Source: Chrysomallon squamiferum
Taxonomy: Eukaryota; Mollusca; Gastropoda; Neomphalida; Peltospiridae
Reading direction: 5' to 3'
Length of the DNA: 40,000 nt
NCBI GenBank assembly: GCA_012295275.1
Contig: CM022677.1
Span: forward strand, 356,305 to 396,304
Shown: positions 10,282 to 20,514 of the stretch, piece by piece
Position numbering within the stretch: position 1 is the stretch's first letter
How the letters are laid out: each line of letters begins with the position of its first letter
Position numbers and translations under genes: made by a program
The notes under the pieces: model-generated
What the model saw: the letters and a program-made list of their open reading frames with translations, nothing else
Database searches by the model: none
What the model was told of the DNA's origin: nothing

Positions 10282-10932
10282 TTAAAGTTTGTGTTTTGTG
10301 TTGAGAATGTAATTTGTTACTCCAGCGAGGACTAACTGTCTGTCTTTCATGTTTGGTGCCAGGATGTGTTGGAGCGTGAACTCGATTTTTAGTTCCTCCA
10401 GTGTATTGCGTAGTGCTTGTCTTTCCTTGGCAAAATTTGGACAGTGAAACAAGTAGTGTTTGATGGTTTCCGAGAGTCCACAGCTGCAGTTGGGTGATGT
10501 GGTGATGTTATGTTTGTATCGAATTGCGTTTAGATTGGTTGAGTAACCAATTCTGGCTTTGGTGAGATTGTTGTTGTGTAGTTTGTTGGCGAGTGTGATT
10601 TTGGGTGTTTTGGCGAATGGTTTGATGTTTAAGTGCCATTTGTTTTTGGTGGTGTTCCATTCGTTTTGCCATTGTTTGTCGTAATGTTTGGCAGCGATGG
10701 AGACAATTTCGTTTATTCCGTAATGTATGTCTGTGCAGATGTCTTCGTCTTTAATGCTGAGTGACTCTTTGGCGTAGTGGTCGGCAAGTTCGTTACCGAT
10801 GATGCCGACGTGTGCTGGGAGCCACTCCATGGTTAGTTCTTTCTTGTTGTGTTGTATGTCCTCGTGTAGTTGTTGTATTTTGCTGAGCAGGTCTGGTCTG
10901 CTGGAACTTCCGGATTGTATTGAGATCACGGA
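10282..10932 (-). pseudogene. LINE family 1 ORF2 C-terminus: RNase H second half and zinc-like tail
   Basis: A 215-codon open frame starting inside the RNase H at ISIQSG. It has the conserved WLPAHVGIIGNELADHYA, whose final Asp belongs to the RNase H active site and whose His/Asn are typical of the family, then a ~120-residue tail with C-x-C-x6-H-x4-C (NCSCGLSETIKHYLFHC), common at the C-terminus of I-type ORF2 proteins. It ends at a normal stop near 10282. The frame itself is undamaged, but the rest of the enzyme is separated from it by 3.2 kb. Confidence 0.85.
10909..10932 (+). repeat. Left direct repeat flanking composite copy 2 (putative target-site duplication)
   Basis: Reads tccggattgtattgagatca then cgga. 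It matches 14127-14155 on the other side of the composite, where two substitutions and an extra gatca are present. Both belong to the RNase H coding sequence of the same LINE. Confidence 0.7.
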
Positions 10933-11037
10933 ACTTTATTGTTGTTATTTACTTACCTGTTCGCCCCGCTCAGCACGCAGCGGCTCGAAGTACGGGAGGA
11001 AGGGAAATACCTTCGGGTTTGATCAGTCCGGAGTTGT

Positions 11038-11084
11038 TGTTATTGTTATTGTTATTGTTGTTGTTATTGTTATTGTTATTGTTA

Positions 11085-11126
<42 letters not shown>

Positions 11127-11215
11127 GTTTTATTTTTTTATTTATACATTCATTTATTTATTTACTTATTTAATTAATTAATTAATTTATTTATTTATTT
11201 ATTTGTTTATTTATT

Positions 11216-11266
<51 letters not shown>

Positions 11267-11275
11267 TTTTTTGTT
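11038..11275. repeat. (GTTATT)n, (TTA)n and (TTTA)n arrays
   Basis: Long adjoining arrays of GTT/ATT, ATT and TTTA motifs, then a second ATT array. Open frames here encode poly-L or poly-I and are not genes. Confidence 0.95.
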
Positions 11276-11460
11276 GAATTTTATTTATTTTATTTTATTT
11301 TATTATTTTCTTTTTTACTATTTCTTTTTCTCATGTTTTCCTTTTATTTTTTATTTATTTATTTTATTTTATTTTATTTTATTTATTTATTTATTTATTT
11401 ATTTATTTTTTTTTTTTTGTTTGTTTATTTATTCTTTTTTTTTTTTTTATGTTTTTTTTC

Positions 11461-11508
<48 letters not shown>
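11276..11508. repeat. TTTA/T-rich tract ending in (GT)n
   Basis: TTTTA and TTTA repeats with T-runs continue to about 11462, followed by an uninterrupted (GT)n of about 46 bases (11463-11508) that abuts the foldback element. Confidence 0.95.
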
Positions 11509-11509
<1 letters not shown>

Positions 11510-11701
11510 ACTGCTTAAGGTGAAATTGTCATCGGTAGCGAGTACCGGGACCCAGTTTTCAAACATTCATTTCAGCGCTACCATGGGAACCGTGTGTTTA
11601 TGTTTGTGCGACCGTGTCTGCGTTCGTGCGTGCGTGCGTGCGTTCGTAAGTATGTATGTATGTATTGTATTGTATTGTATTGTGTGTGTGCGTGCGTGCA
11701 T

Positions 11702-11783
11702 CAGTTCGAAAAAGGTGTGTTCCAATGTGAAACTGAATTGGCACATCACGATGGCGCGATTATTAAGGCATTTCAATTTCAAT
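11702..11783 (+). repeat. Module M1 copy c
   Basis: This variant starts cagttcgaaaaagg and groups with 28244-28326 (both read gaaactgaattggcacatca), forming a subfamily distinct from the 943, 14019, 30581 and 31725 copies. Confidence 0.65.
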
Positions 11784-11821
11784 GTTTCCTTTTTATTTAT
11801 TTATTTATTTTTTTTTTAGTC

Positions 11822-12010
11822 ATTTAGAAAATAATTATATAAATATATAAATAAATAAACAAACAAACAAACAAACAAAAACTATTAATAATAATAATAA
11901 GGATGAGAATAATAATAATAATAACAATAATAATAATAATGATGATGATAATGATAATAAAAACAACAGCAACAGCAGCAGCAACAACAACAACAACAGT
12001 AATAATAATA
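11822..12010. repeat. AAAT, AAAC, AAT, GAT and CAA microsatellites
   Basis: A chain of short tetra- and trinucleotide arrays on the A-rich strand. The same order is found at 28390-28680, with different lengths. Confidence 0.9.
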
Positions 12011-12012
12011 GG

Positions 12013-12060
12013 CAGTGGACGGATGAAGCCCGACGGCTTTTTTCTTTTTCTCTCGTCCAT
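12013..12060 (+). repeat. Module M2 copy a (cagtggacggatgaa...ctctcgtcc)
   Basis: This ~47-bp word is found five times on the plus strand (12013, 13750, 28685, 29220, 31416). It starts cagtggacggatgaa and ends with a T/C-rich ctctcgtc. In the foldback elements it is followed by (CCCGA)n; elsewhere by T-rich DNA. Confidence 0.7.
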
Positions 12061-12067
12061 CGAGTGG

Positions 12068-12116
12068 AGTGCAGTCGACCCGACCCGACCTGACCCGACC
12101 CGACCCTACCCGAGTG
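12068..12116. repeat. (CCCGA)n pentamer stretch
   Basis: About eight CCCGA/CCTGA/CCCTA pentamers, repeated at 29283-29325 and 39886-39922, always just inside the right end of the foldback element and followed by gagctgagctgaga. Confidence 0.85.
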
Positions 12117-12239
12117 TAGCCGAACGGAGCTGAGCTGAGATCGGTTCCCATGGCAACGGTGAGATGAACGTTAGAAAACTGGGTCTCGGTACTCGCTACC
12201 GATGTCAATTTCGCCTTAAAGACTCCACAAAAATTAAGA

Positions 12240-12449
12240 ATAAAAAAAAAAAATAAAAAAAAATATCGACAGTGACACTTTACAGTCCATCACCACGAAA
12301 GACGAAATGCTGTTCACAACAACAACAACAGCAGCAGCACCACCACGACCACCAGCACCAACAACAACAACAGCAATAATGCTAATTTCGTGCAAAATGA
12401 CTCCTGAACACAGGATAAGTACGAAACCTTTCTATTATAATCATTACCG

Positions 12450-12450
<1 letters not shown>
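12240..12450 (+). repeat. Composite block K2 with CAA/CAG/CAC triplets, copy 2
   Basis: Contains the phrase agtccatcaccacgaaaga, CAA/CAG triplets and gctaatttcgtgcaaa, ending in a TAC array. It is repeated nearly base for base at 29475-29670. The open frames across it encode S, L or T runs. Confidence 0.8.
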
Positions 12451-12485
<35 letters not shown>

Positions 12486-12491
12486 GTAGTA

Positions 12492-12557
<66 letters not shown>

Positions 12558-12686
12558 GTATAGTACAGTACCGTAGATGCACAGACACACACACACACGC
12601 ATGGCGCTTTCTTTCTTTCTTTGACTAGAAGAAGAACAAGAAGATCGAATACTGCCAGCGCTTTATTTTTCTTTTTTATTTCTTTA

Positions 12687-12723
<37 letters not shown>

Positions 12724-12876
12724 ATTTTTTTTTTCATTTAATTCTTTTTTTCTTTTTTTTTTTTTTTTTTTTTTTTTTTTCCTCATGTTTTTATCTTTTT
12801 TTTTTTTTTTTTTTTTTGTCATGTTTTTATTTTAAGTTTTACACATTTTATTTTATTTATTCTTTTTTCATTTTTC

Positions 12877-12928
<52 letters not shown>

Positions 12929-12972
12929 GCCATCGTCATCGTTATTTAGCTCGCCCAATAAGAATGACAAAG

Positions 12973-12979
12973 ATAAATA
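12973..12979 (+). promoter_or_regulatory. TATA-like box of 5S copy 2
   Basis: ATAAATA at -30 to -24 of the 5S start, as in the other two copies. Confidence 0.6.
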
Positions 12980-13002
12980 GACCTCGGTTCGTTAAACCGA
13001 TC

Positions 13003-13120
13003 GTCTGCGGCCACACCACGTTGAAAGCACCGATTCTCGTCCGATCACCGAAGTTAAGCAACGCAGGGCTCGGACAGTACTTGGATGGGTGACCGCCTGG
13101 GAACACCGAGTGCCGTAGAC
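13003..13120 (+). rRNA. 5S ribosomal RNA gene, copy 2
   Basis: 118 nt, same core as the other copies. It differs from the majority at position 5 (A to G, giving a G-U pair in the terminal stem), 25 (A to G) and 31 (G to A). The internal control region (about 49-98) is unchanged, so it may be transcribed. It lies in the middle of composite copy 2, on the strand opposite to the LINE that hosts the insert. T-runs start 11 bases after its end. Confidence 0.92.
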
Positions 13121-13131
13121 ACGCCTCTTTC

Positions 13132-13135
13132 TTTT
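13132..13135 (+). terminator. Pol III T-run terminator of 5S copy 2
   Basis: The first TTTT after the gene, preceded by a weaker TTT, and followed by many TTTTC repeats (to about 13193). Confidence 0.55.
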
Positions 13136-13396
13136 CTTTTCTTTTCTTTCTTTTCTTTTCTTTTCTTTTCTTTTCTTTCTTTCTTTTTCTTTTAACATGA
13201 CAGACAATTCGGCAGTTGCCTCATCTATTGACGAATAACCTACCCATTTACAATTGACCAGGTTCTCTTCGAACATTAAAAATGATTAAATTCTGTCTTA
13301 ACTGAAAATAACGACGATTACGATTTAATTTATAAAATGATCAGACACGTTGTTGTTGTTGTTGTTGTTGTTGCAGTTAGTCAGAAAACATCTTTA

Positions 13397-13742
13397 CGAA
13401 TGGAAGATCGAGCCCACTCCACAGACGACAGTGTGCCTAGTGTGCGTCGGTCCCGTGGACTCAGTCTTGCATGCGTTTTTTTTGTTCACTGCAGCAAAAC
13501 TAACTCATTTATTAAACGTATTGAACCCTGTTGAAAAAAAGCAAACAAACCAAAAAAAAACACAACCACTTTTTGGCAGCACCAAGTTCAAACTAAATCC
13601 ATATAGAATGATTTTTGGAATCAAGCACACAAACGTGGCGGTAACTTTGCATCGAATTTAGAGATTATTTTTCTCTGGTAATTTCGACGACTACACGAAA
13701 CGAGAATTATTAGAGGGAGATAAGCCGTGTAAGGAAATGAAG
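13397..13742 (+). repeat. Conserved block K, copy 2
   Basis: The same block as 1108-1459 and 31062-31408. It is closer to copy 3 (shared phrase cacagacgacagtgtgccta) than to copy 1. No protein is visible in it. Confidence 0.75.
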
Positions 13743-13749
13743 GCTGTGA

Positions 13750-13796
13750 CAGTGGACGGATGAAACCCGATGTGTTTTTTCCTTTTCTCTCGTCAT
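13750..13796 (+). repeat. Module M2 copy b
   Basis: Starts cagtggacggatgaaaccc and is followed by (AT)n and TTTA-rich DNA (13797-13970), then a TG/CG tract leading to M1 at 14019. Confidence 0.7.
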
Positions 13797-14018
13797 ATAC
13801 ATATATATATATATATAATACACCCATATACTTATAAATACATATATATATATATATTTTTATTTTTTTATTTTTTTTTCCTTAATATTTATTTCTTTAT
13901 TTATTTCTATTTTATTTTTTTATTTTTTTATTTATTTCTTTCTTTATTTATATATATATATTTTTTTTTGGAGTGATCGTGTTATGTATATCTTATTGTG
14001 TGTGTGCGTGCGTGCGTG

Positions 14019-14105
14019 CGGTTTGAAAAAGATATCTTCCAACGCAAAATTGAATTGCGAGATCACGACGGCGCGATGGTGAATGTATTTTCATTTCGAT
14101 TTTGT
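14019..14105 (+). repeat. Module M1 copy d, next to the LINE junction
   Basis: Like the copies at 1463-1541 and 31725-31808, it stands ~20-30 bp before the composite/LINE junction, separated by GTT repeats. M1 is thus the right-hand end module of the composite. Confidence 0.7.
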
Positions 14106-14126
14106 TGTTGTTATTACCTTAGTGTA

Positions 14127-14155
14127 TCCGGACTGTATTCAGATCAGATCACGGA
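14127..14155 (+). repeat. Right direct repeat flanking composite copy 2
   Basis: Reads tccggactgtattcagatca followed by gatcacgga. It has an additional gatca compared with 10909-10932. The same doubled gatca is at 1571-1599 and, with one change, at 31839-31865. Confidence 0.7.
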
Positions 14156-15530
14156 ATGTCCGAGAATATGACTGTGTGTTTGTTGTTGTTGTGTTTTACA
14201 CACAGCATCGCTCTGATGAGGCTACGAATTCGGCCGTATACCCCGAAAGGTGATTTCTGATACGGCCGAATTGTATGCATGTGGGTTTGTTTGTGTGATC
14301 TTGGGCTATGAAGGCGAATCCTACTCTCCCGTTGTCTGGGTTTTTGGATCCGTCAGTGTAGATGTGCGTGTGTTGTTTGTAGTGGTCGTTTGCTGCTACT
14401 AGAAATATGGCTTTTTTGAACGGCGCGATCTCTGTTTTGTCAGTTTCTCTTTTTATCAGGAAAGGTGTGTTTATTGTCGGTTTTCTTTCTTTGTGGTATG
14501 CCGGCAGTGGCATTTCCCCTATTCCTGTTTCCCTTTCGATTTCGCTAGCTGTTGTCGGGAAATTCGATAGTAGTAGACTATGCGATTTAAAGAGTTGTCC
14601 TATCCTTTGTTGGTCGGGGACCAGATCGTTGACCGGGTGGTCTGTGTTGAGTGTGTGTATTTTCAGGTTGTATTTTAGTAGCTGCAGTTTTCTTCTGTAT
14701 TTTAATGATTGGATGCTGTATTCCGACAGGAGGCTGTCGGATGGTGTTGTGTTTGGCAGGTGGCCGATCACCCTGAGGGCACTTGATTGAATTGTGTCTA
14801 GTTTTTTTCACTAGAGTTTGGGAGCATTCGAGTAAGCCGTGGCTCCGTAGTCGAGCTTGGAGAGAATACACGCTTTGTGTATCAAAATCAGCGTTGACTC
14901 GTTTGCTCCCCAACTGGTTAGGGAAATTAACTTTAGAAGATTGATTGATTTTTTGCAGGATGCAATTATGTTGTGTATGTGGCATCGGAAGTTGAAATTT
15001 GAATGTCTTTGTTTGTGTTATGACGTTGTTGTCGATGTTGAGTGTGATCTTGCTGTTGTCTGATTTCTTGTTGAAAAGGAGGCATGTTGTTTTGGAAAGA
15101 GAAATCTTTATGCCCCATTTCAACACTCAGTCGTTTATGTTGTTTAAGTCTTTTTGTATTTGTTTCTGTGTTGCTGTGGTCGATCTGCCTGCACACCAAA
15201 AGGCGCAGTCGTCTGCAAAGAGTGCTGTATTTATTGGTTCCTTTGGTGGATTTCTGGCGTTGTCTTGATTGTCGAGTGCTCTGACGATGTTGTTGATGTA
15301 GATGTTGAAGAGTGTTGGCGAGATCACGGATCCTTGGGGGATGCCGTTTTCGATTGTCGTTTTCTCTGAGGTGTGACCGTTTACTTTGACTGCTATGGTT
15401 CTGTTGTTAATAAAGTCTTTGATAAAGTTGAACATGTTGCCTTTGATGTTGTTGTTGATTATTTTAACGAGCAGTCCTTCCCTCCATACCATGTCGAATG
15501 CTTTTTCAATGTCTAAAAAAAACTGTTAAA
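14127..15530 (-). pseudogene. LINE family 1, copy B: RT C-half to RNase H start
   Basis: Continuation of the LINE interrupted by composite copy 2. On the minus strand it begins (at 15530) just before MVWREGLL of the RT palm and contains ENGIPQGSVISPTLF, FADD, the thumb/linker and YTDGSK, then stops in the RNase H. It aligns closely with copy A (1571-3031). A stop replaces Trp in the INDWMLKWG phrase near 15127, and the same small deletion that shifts the frame in copy A (near 2498) is present here (near 14990). The 5' side is cut by the 71-bp satellite. Confidence 0.88.
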
Positions 15531-15537
15531 TGTTAAA

Positions 15538-16800
15538 TGTGGTATGTACTATCCTGTCAAAGAGTCTGACTGTACAAGCCAGTGAATTGTGTCTGGTATG
15601 TTAGAGGCTGTGGTATGTACCATCCTGTCAAAGAGTCTGATTGTACAAGCCAGTGAATTGAGTCTAGTATATTAGAAGCTGTGGTATGTACTATCCTGTC
15701 AAAGAGTGTATACAAACCAGTGAATTGTGTCTAGTATGTTTGAGGCAGTGGTATGTACTATCCTGTCAAAGAGTCTGTACAAGCCAGTGAATTGTGTCTA
15801 GTATGTTAGAGGCTGTGGTATGTACTATCCTGTCAAAGAGTGTGTACAAGCCAGTAAATTGTGTTAGAGGCAGTGGTATGTACTATCCTGTCAAATAGTG
15901 TGTACAAGCCAGTGAATTGTTTCTAGTATGTTATAGGCAGTGGTATGTACCATCCTGTCAAAGAGTCTGACTGTACAAGCCAGTGAATTGAGTCTAGTAT
16001 GTTATAGGCTGTGGTATGTACCATCCTGTCAAAGAGTCTGACTATACAAGCCAGTGAATTGTGTCTAGTATGTTATAGGCAGTGGTATGTACTATCCTGT
16101 CAAAGAATCTGACTGTACAAGCCAGTGAATTGTGTCTAGTATGTTATAGGCAGTGGTATGTACCATCCTGTCAAAGAATCTGACTGTACAAGCCAGTGAA
16201 TTGTGTCTAGTATGTTATAGGCTGTGGTATGTACTATCCTGTCAAAGAGTGTGTACAAGCCAGTGAATTGAGTCTAGTATGTTATAGGCTGTGGTATGTA
16301 CTATCCTGTCAAAGAGTCTGACTATACAAGCCAGTGAATTGTGTCTAGTATGTTATAGGCTGTGGTATGTACTATCCTGTCAAATAGTCTGACTGTGCAA
16401 GCCAGTGAATTGAGTCTAGTATGTTATAGGCTGTGGTATGTACCATCCTGTCAAAGAGTCTGACTGTACAAGCCAGTGAATTGTGTCTAGTATGTTAGAG
16501 GCTGTGGTATGTACTATCCTGTCAAAGAGTGTGTACAACCCAGTGAATTGTGTCTAGTATGTTAGAAACTGTGGTATGTACTATCCTGTCAAAGAGTGTG
16601 ACTGTACAAGCCAGTGAATTGAGTCTAGTATGTTATAGGCTGTGGTATGTACTATCCTGTCAAAGAGTCTGATTGTACAAGCCAGTGAATTGAGTCTAGT
16701 ATGTTATAGGCTGTGGTATGTACCATCCTGTCAAAGAGTCTGACTGTACAAGCCAGTGAATTGAGTCTAGTATGTTATAGGCTGTGGTATGTACTATCGT
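15538..16800. repeat. 71-bp tandem satellite, about 18.5 units
   Basis: Each unit carries gtggtatgtactatcctgtc, then caaagagtctgac, gtacaagccagtgaattg and agtatgtta. The first intervals between atcctg marks are 71, 71, 67, 67, 58 and 67 bp; a 71-bp unit is the standard and the 67-bp form lacks a four-base piece. The array abuts the truncated LINE copy B on the left and simple tetranucleotide DNA on the right. It has no lasting open frame. Confidence 0.95.
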
Positions 16801-16802
16801 GT

Positions 16803-18180
16803 CTATGTATCTATCTGTCTATCTATATATTTGTTTTATTTTATCATCAAGTTCTCTGGCTATTTGTCTATCTGTCTATTTATTGGTCAACCTGTGGTGT
16901 AGGTTAAACTTGCACCTGCTCACCTCTTTCTAACATAGAAACAGACTTTAATGAAGAAATCAGATGAATGTTTTACTCATATACATGTGCCCATTACCTA
17001 CCTACTCATTTATTCATCACTATTCTTTTTCTGTCTGTCTGTTTCTATCTATATTTACTTATATAATTATGTCTCATTCTCTAAAAAACATGGCATACTT
17101 CTGTGTTTCATAGTGAGGTCAATACCTGTTCTCTCTCTATAACACACAAACACATATAATCATATCTACATGTCAGTCTCGCTCAGTCTAGCTATCTAAC
17201 TGCAATCTAACACCCATATAAACATACTCTTATTCATACATTCAGTTATATACCAATCCTCTAACATAAATGCAATACTCATGATTATGAACCTATGTAT
17301 CTATGTATCGATTTATGTTGTTTGCATATATAAATTATGTGTTTGTGTATGTGTTTGTGTGTTTTTGTGTCCATCCATTCATCTATATCTACCCTCTCTA
17401 ACACACGTATATATACACATAAATCTATTCGCTCATGTATTTATTCATGTATCTATCAATCATCTGACTCTCTCAAAAATCCACAAAAAGCACACTATCT
17501 TTGACACACATTTATATACCCATTCTCTCTATTTATCAGTTTAACTATGTTAGCTGTATATATCTATCTATATAATGTACCTAATTATTGTCTACCTAAC
17601 ATATCAATCTATCTCTGAAGCGATGTCTAACTATCTCTATATCAATCTATCTCACCTTCTGAGTTATACACAGCCACAGTCTATCTTGCACTCACACAAA
17701 CACACACGCACACACACACACACGTACGTATACACCCTCTCTATTTACATCCTTTTTAAGTATTTAGAAACACTCTTTCTATCTAGTTATCTGTCTATAA
17801 ATATATTTATTTATCTATCTATTTGTGCCATATACATAAGCAACACAGTCAGTCGTTCTTACAGATGTACAGATATACTCATGCCTCTTCATCTATCTCT
17901 CTTTCTAGTAATCTATCTACCTTTCTTCTGTATATCAATTTACCTGTCTGTTATCATCTACCATCTATCCACTCTTTTTCACATCCACACACAGTCACAG
18001 ACACACACACACACACAGTCACACACACACATACACACACACCTGTAGTTACTTATCCTTTTATATACATATACATACTAATTATCTTCTAACTATACAA
18101 ATACATTATTATTCCTATACACGTGTGTGTGTATGTATATATATATGTATGTATGTGTGTATTTCTATATGGAGAGACCC
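16803..18180. repeat. Degenerate TCTA/TACA tetranucleotide DNA
   Basis: Cryptically simple sequence made of interrupted atct, tctg, cata and cacaca motifs, including (CA)n runs at 17694-17723 and 18000-18041. The frames across it encode S/Y/I/H-rich peptides typical of translated repeats. No gene is supported. Confidence 0.8.
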
Positions 18181-19370
18181 ATCCCTCCAACCAGCGTCAG
18201 TGAAAATTATTTATTTCACTTTAATTTATTTTATTTCAATTATTTTATTTTATTTTTATTTAGTTACTTATATTTTTATTATTTTTATTTTCTTGGCTGA
18301 CGATGTCGTAATAAAAAGATAAAAAAAAATAAAAATAGTACGAAATGGGTACGAGATGATATATGACATCAACGTCAGAAACAAAGAAGAAGAATAAACA
18401 AACAAATGTTACCACGTTTTCAGCAATTACTACAAAGTATTAGCCATCTATGTATAAGAGGCATTGATTATATGACATACTTCTCCAACTTACTTTTAAT
18501 GATCTATGTAGAATTATTGCATTATAAAGGTCTACATGTTTAAAAGTGTGTAAATATTGATCGGCGTTCGATGCTGCCATCTTGGATTTCGATCGGAAGT
18601 TTCCGTGAGGTCACGGAAGTTTTTAAACTTCCAAATACAATTATTTTACGTCTACTTTCTGAACTTTTTATGATTTACGCTGATAAAGATGGTTGTTCAT
18701 ATTACAAAACCGTGATCACAGGCGCCTTTCCTAACTACTTTTTCAACTAAAATAAATGAAATTTATAAATTAAATAAATAAATAAAATTAAACGAAAAAC
18801 ATTAAATGAAAAAGCAATTTTACAATAATTCTACAAATAATAATATCACGTTAATTAAACCAAAAATACAGGAAAATGGTTATTTAAAAGAAAAAGAAAA
18901 TGAAGGGAATGTTAATAAGCTGGTTCTGTCTGCTACAAAACATTATACAGAATTGTTTATTTTCATCTGAAAGCAGCAAATTAATTTAACGCATATGCGA
19001 GGAGTAATCTATTTCAGAAGTTCGTGGTCTAAGAGAAACAACTCTATTTAACACGCACGTTGGTAAAAATACAAAAAAGACTGAGTGTAGAGTAAAAGTT
19101 ACAAATAATAATAATAATAATAATTCAAATCGCCTGAATATAGATCATTCACTGAATTTACTAAATTCACTAAAATTATTTTATTTAAAACTAGTAGTAA
19201 GTTGCGGTAATTCTGGTTTCAGGGCAATTCTGGCCTCCGAGGTGTATTATGACTTGCATCCACTATACTGCATTTTGAGGTTTCAAAATTGAGTGTTATT
19301 TTTTAGACATAAGGTTAGTGATAAATTATAACAGGTGAACATATAATCGGTTTTTAGTAAAATCCAAAAG
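18181..19370. other. AT-rich DNA without recognised gene
   Basis: AT-rich sequence with TTTTA repeats (18215-18290), an AAT run (19108-19123) and one GC-richer phrase (about 18558-18620, gatcggcgttcgatgctgcc and what follows). A word near 19021-19052 recurs at 24076-24107. No coding exon is evident. Confidence 0.5.
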
Positions 19371-19371
19371 G

Positions 19372-19795
19372 ATGAGGTATGCCGAGGCATTGACAGAAGA
19401 AGAACGTGTCAAGAGGAATGAAGAAGAGTTGACAGAGAAGAAGAAGAAGGAGGAAGAAAAGGCAAAGAAAGCAAATGTTTTAGAGGCAAAATTACATCAA
19501 AAACAAATAGAAGATATCAAAGTCAAAACGGCAGTTTAATTTGAATGCTACAGCAGAACCGGTGGATGCAGTCAAAGAAAACGTTGATGATGAGCCTGAA
19601 CTAGAAGACAGAGATGTAGTAGATACACAACAAAAATGTGAACTCTGTGGCAGAGTTGATTGTGGAATGAATTCTGACGAATTTGTATTGGTATTGTCTT
19701 GATTCTTGCGCAAATCTCGAAATCCCAGCTGATGCAGACTTTAAAGATATTCTTTTTATTTTAAAGATATATTGTCAAGGAGTTTAGTTAAAATA
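19372..19795 (+). pseudogene. Decayed coding-like segment, lysine/glutamate-rich then cysteine-rich
   Basis: From an ATG at 19372 a frame reads 55 residues rich in K and E (MRYAEALTEEERVKRNEEEL, then KKKKEEEKAKKAN) and stops at 19537. One frame over, coding-like sequence continues with PVDAVKENVDDEPELEDRD and a C-x2-C start (KCELCGRVDCG), and after another break DSCANLEIPADADFKD. A charged helix followed by a small cysteine motif is common at the C-terminus of pogo/Tigger-type transposases and related domesticated proteins, but no catalytic part was found upstream. The origin is a guess. At least two frameshifts are needed, so it is a pseudogene if real. Confidence 0.35.
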
Positions 19796-20482
19796 CTTCC
19801 TAAAATACTGAAGGATCTTAGATATTAATATTAATATTAATAAATGTATTTATTTATTTATTTGTCCCTGTAAACTGCAACTGAAATGTCGTTTGTATTG
19901 CAGTAATGAACAAAAAAATGTTTCTGTTATTATGAAAAACGCTGTTTACCACATATAATGGAAATGAACGAAAACATTTACCGATTATTTGCTTCAACCA
20001 CAACTGTTTATACATTTAAATTCAGCGAAAGAACCGTAATATTTTACATTTATATATAGCTCTCTAGATTATATCTAGTTGAATATTAATAATCAATTAA
20101 TTTTTAGGGGAGATAATAGAATATCACTTTCTACAGTTAATTAAGAATGAGTCTGTAACAGCGCAGTATATTTACAGAACTTGTGTTATAATAAACAAGA
20201 TTCATCTCGCGCATCCTCGCCTTTTCACTCTACTTTTAATAATAAAAACGTCTATTAATGTTTCTCTATCTTCTAGACTTTTCTAGTATTCAAGAAAGAT
20301 GCACTTGTAAATATCAATAACATGGTGAAGTTAATTCATCTTAATCTAGCCTCTCACCTCTCAACTGCAATTCTACTATCTTAATAAAAAAATAAAAAAA
20401 GACAGAATAATACGCATTATTAAACGTTGATTCTTTATTCAGTTGTTAGATATGTTATACCTGTTAATGAAAAATTAAGCTT

Positions 20483-20514
<32 letters not shown>

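Larger units (their letters stand above)
10265..10932 (-). mobile_element. LINE family 1, 3' part (RNase H C-half and tail)
   Basis: This piece completes the RNase H broken in copies A, B and C. Its upstream edge carries the same ~20-bp site (starts tccggattgtatt) found at the truncated ends of those copies. Its 3' end on the minus strand runs into A/T runs near 10270 and CAACAAC repeats. In the plus-strand order it is followed by the 5S composite (10933-14126) and then LINE copy B, so together they form one LINE split by an insertion. Confidence 0.85.
11515..12219. mobile_element. Foldback (MITE-like) element with 77-bp inverted ends
   Basis: The left end 11515-11591 and right end 12143-12219 are inverted copies (68 of 77 bases match by eye); both finish ttaagg / ccttaa on the outside and ggttcccatgg on the inside. 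Inside are a TG/CG-rich tract, module M1, triplet microsatellites, module M2 and a (CCCGA)n stretch (about 12068-12116). It encodes no protein. Related elements lie at 28862-29432 and, as a right half, at 39886-40000. In the better copies the outer end extends to agtctttaa. Confidence 0.75.
10933..14126 (+). mobile_element. 5S-carrying composite repeat, copy 2 (3.2-kb insert in LINE RNase H)
   Basis: This is the only copy with both ends in the window. It starts aactttattgttg, passes through GTTATT/TTA/TTTA arrays, a (GT)n tract, a foldback element (11515-12219), module K2 (12240-12450), the CTA/TTA array, a T-rich tract, the 5S gene, block K, module M2, T-rich DNA and module M1, and ends gttattaccttagtgta. 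It is bounded by a ~20-bp direct repeat lying in RNase H coding sequence, as expected of an insertion with target-site duplication. No protein is encoded, so any mobility would depend on enzymes supplied elsewhere. It could alternatively have arrived by recombination of repeats. Confidence 0.65.

Noticed and set aside
10074-10304. Plus-strand frame with signal-peptide-like C-end
   Set aside because: Its hydrophobic part comes from CTG/TTG repeats and it overlaps the LINE 3' end on the other strand.
15538-16800. CRISPR-like or tandem gene array
   Set aside because: Head-to-tail 71-bp repeats without spacers or stable frames; satellite DNA.
17281-18092. Serine/tyrosine-rich frames of up to 157 codons
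   Set aside because: Produced by TCTA/ACAC simple DNA; no conserved motif.
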